The notes under the pieces: model-generated
Told to the model about the DNA's origin: nothing
What the model saw: only the letters and a program-made list of their open reading frames with translations
The model's database searches: none
Shown here: positions 13,510-13,963 of the stretch, piece by piece
Layout of the letters: the number at the start of each line of letters is the position of its first letter
Numbering within the stretch: the stretch's first letter is position 1
Assembly (NCBI GenBank): GCA_945866165.1
Contig: CAMBGO010000042.1
Location: 1 to 13,963, forward strand
Direction of reading: 5' to 3'
Length of the DNA: 13,963 nt
Origin: Chitinophaga pinensis
GTDB taxonomy: Bacteria > Bacteroidota > Bacteroidia > Chitinophagales > Chitinophagaceae
Program-made: the position numbers and the translations under genes

Positions 13510-13963
13510 ATGTCAATCAAGGTAGAACACATATCAAAAACTTACGGAACCCAACAAGCTGTTGATAGCATCAGCTTTGAAGTCATGCCCGGAGAAGTAG
13601 TCGGCTTCCTTGGCCCTAATGGAGCAGGTAAATCAACAACCTTAAAAATGATCACAGGGTATTTACCCAAGGACACTGGAAATATTTTTGTTTGCGGCAT
13701 TCCTGTTGAAGGAGAAGCCATCCCCACCAAAAAGAAGATTGGATATTTGGCTGAATTAAATCCATTGTATCACGAAATGTATGTTAGGGAGTATCTTCAA
13801 TTCATTGGAGAATTGTATGGGGTTAGTAATGTAAAAAAAAGAGTTGATGAAGTTGTTGGGATGACAGGTCTTTCTGCAGAAATGCACAAAGAGATTGGCC
13901 AGCTTTCCAAAGGCTACAAACAACGTGTTGGATTGGCTGCAGCATTGATACATGATCCGGAAG
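13510..13963 (+). CDS. gldA: GldA-like ABC transporter ATP-binding protein, N-terminal part
   Basis: The first 151 codons of an ABC ATPase; the gene continues beyond the window. It begins MSIKVEHISKTYGTQQAVDSI. Walker A is GPNGAGKST at 35-43. The region after it (IGYLAELNPLYHEMYVREYLQF at 77-98) has the YL.E.NPLY..MYV.EYL pattern typical of GldA-type ATPases, with Glu82 where other ABC proteins carry the Q-loop Gln. The signature motif is LSKGYKQRVG at 132-141. Walker B lies just outside. In gliding Bacteroidetes GldA acts with the membrane proteins GldF and GldG; homologues also occur in non-gliding species, so motility is not proven. It follows the small membrane gene after 12 bases. Symbol given on family resemblance. 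Confidence 0.8.
   Translation, partial: MSIKVEHISKTYGTQQAVDSISFEVMPGEVVGFLGPNGAGKSTTLKMITGYLPKDTGNIFVCGIPVEGEAIPTKKKIGYLAELNPLYHEMYVREYLQFIGELYGVSNVKKRVDEVVGMTGLSAEMHKEIGQLSKGYKQRVGLAAALIHDPE

Overview
The window looks like chromosome of a Bacteroidetes bacterium, most likely a Chitinophagaceae/Sphingobacteria relative. Reasons: low-GC, AT-rich spacers; few Shine-Dalgarno sites; promoter boxes of the TAnnTTTG type; the long three-domain form of IspG; an ECF sigma / anti-sigma / outer-membrane-protein trio; and a GldA-type ABC ATPase. The lineage is inferred from these traits, not from any database match. No tRNA, rRNA, CRISPR array, intact insertion sequence or recognisable defence locus was seen.

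Left part (1-4103): the C-terminal tail of the translational GTPase TypA/BipA is followed by a 78-residue exported membrane protein with a CxxC-like pair. Ten bases later comes a lipoprotein with the fold signature of a class D beta-lactamase in which the catalytic Ser and Lys are replaced. A 275-base spacer with nested inverted repeats leads to ispG (isoprenoid MEP pathway). A 458-base gene-poor stretch follows, with minus-strand gene debris (a signal peptide plus a short mature stretch that stops) and a perfect 16-base GC-rich palindrome.

Middle (4104-9147): a family 2 glycosyltransferase is convergent with kbl (glycine C-acetyltransferase). Divergent from kbl is a tiny membrane-anchored protein. 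An apparent operon follows: ECF sigma factor, a membrane-anchored putative anti-sigma factor 1 base downstream, and a putative outer-membrane beta-barrel protein 11 bases further on.

Right part (9148-13963): on the minus strand, acetyl-CoA synthetase (acs) lies upstream of a mono-haem c-type protein. Divergent from acs are an MHS-family MFS transporter, a small two-helix membrane protein 9 bases downstream, and the start of a GldA-like ABC ATPase that runs off the window. The acs/transporter pairing suggests uptake and activation of acetate or another short organic acid.

A recurring theme is a family of degenerate spacer repeats built from TTTAG, GACGTC and TCAGA words. They sit just 3' of several stop codons (near 242-290, 1371-1389 with 1595-1620, 5018-5057, 6627-6645, 9051-9134). 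These repeats, the degraded beta-lactamase-like lipoprotein and the gene debris are the most unusual parts of the window; the remaining genes are mostly ordinary housekeeping and envelope functions.
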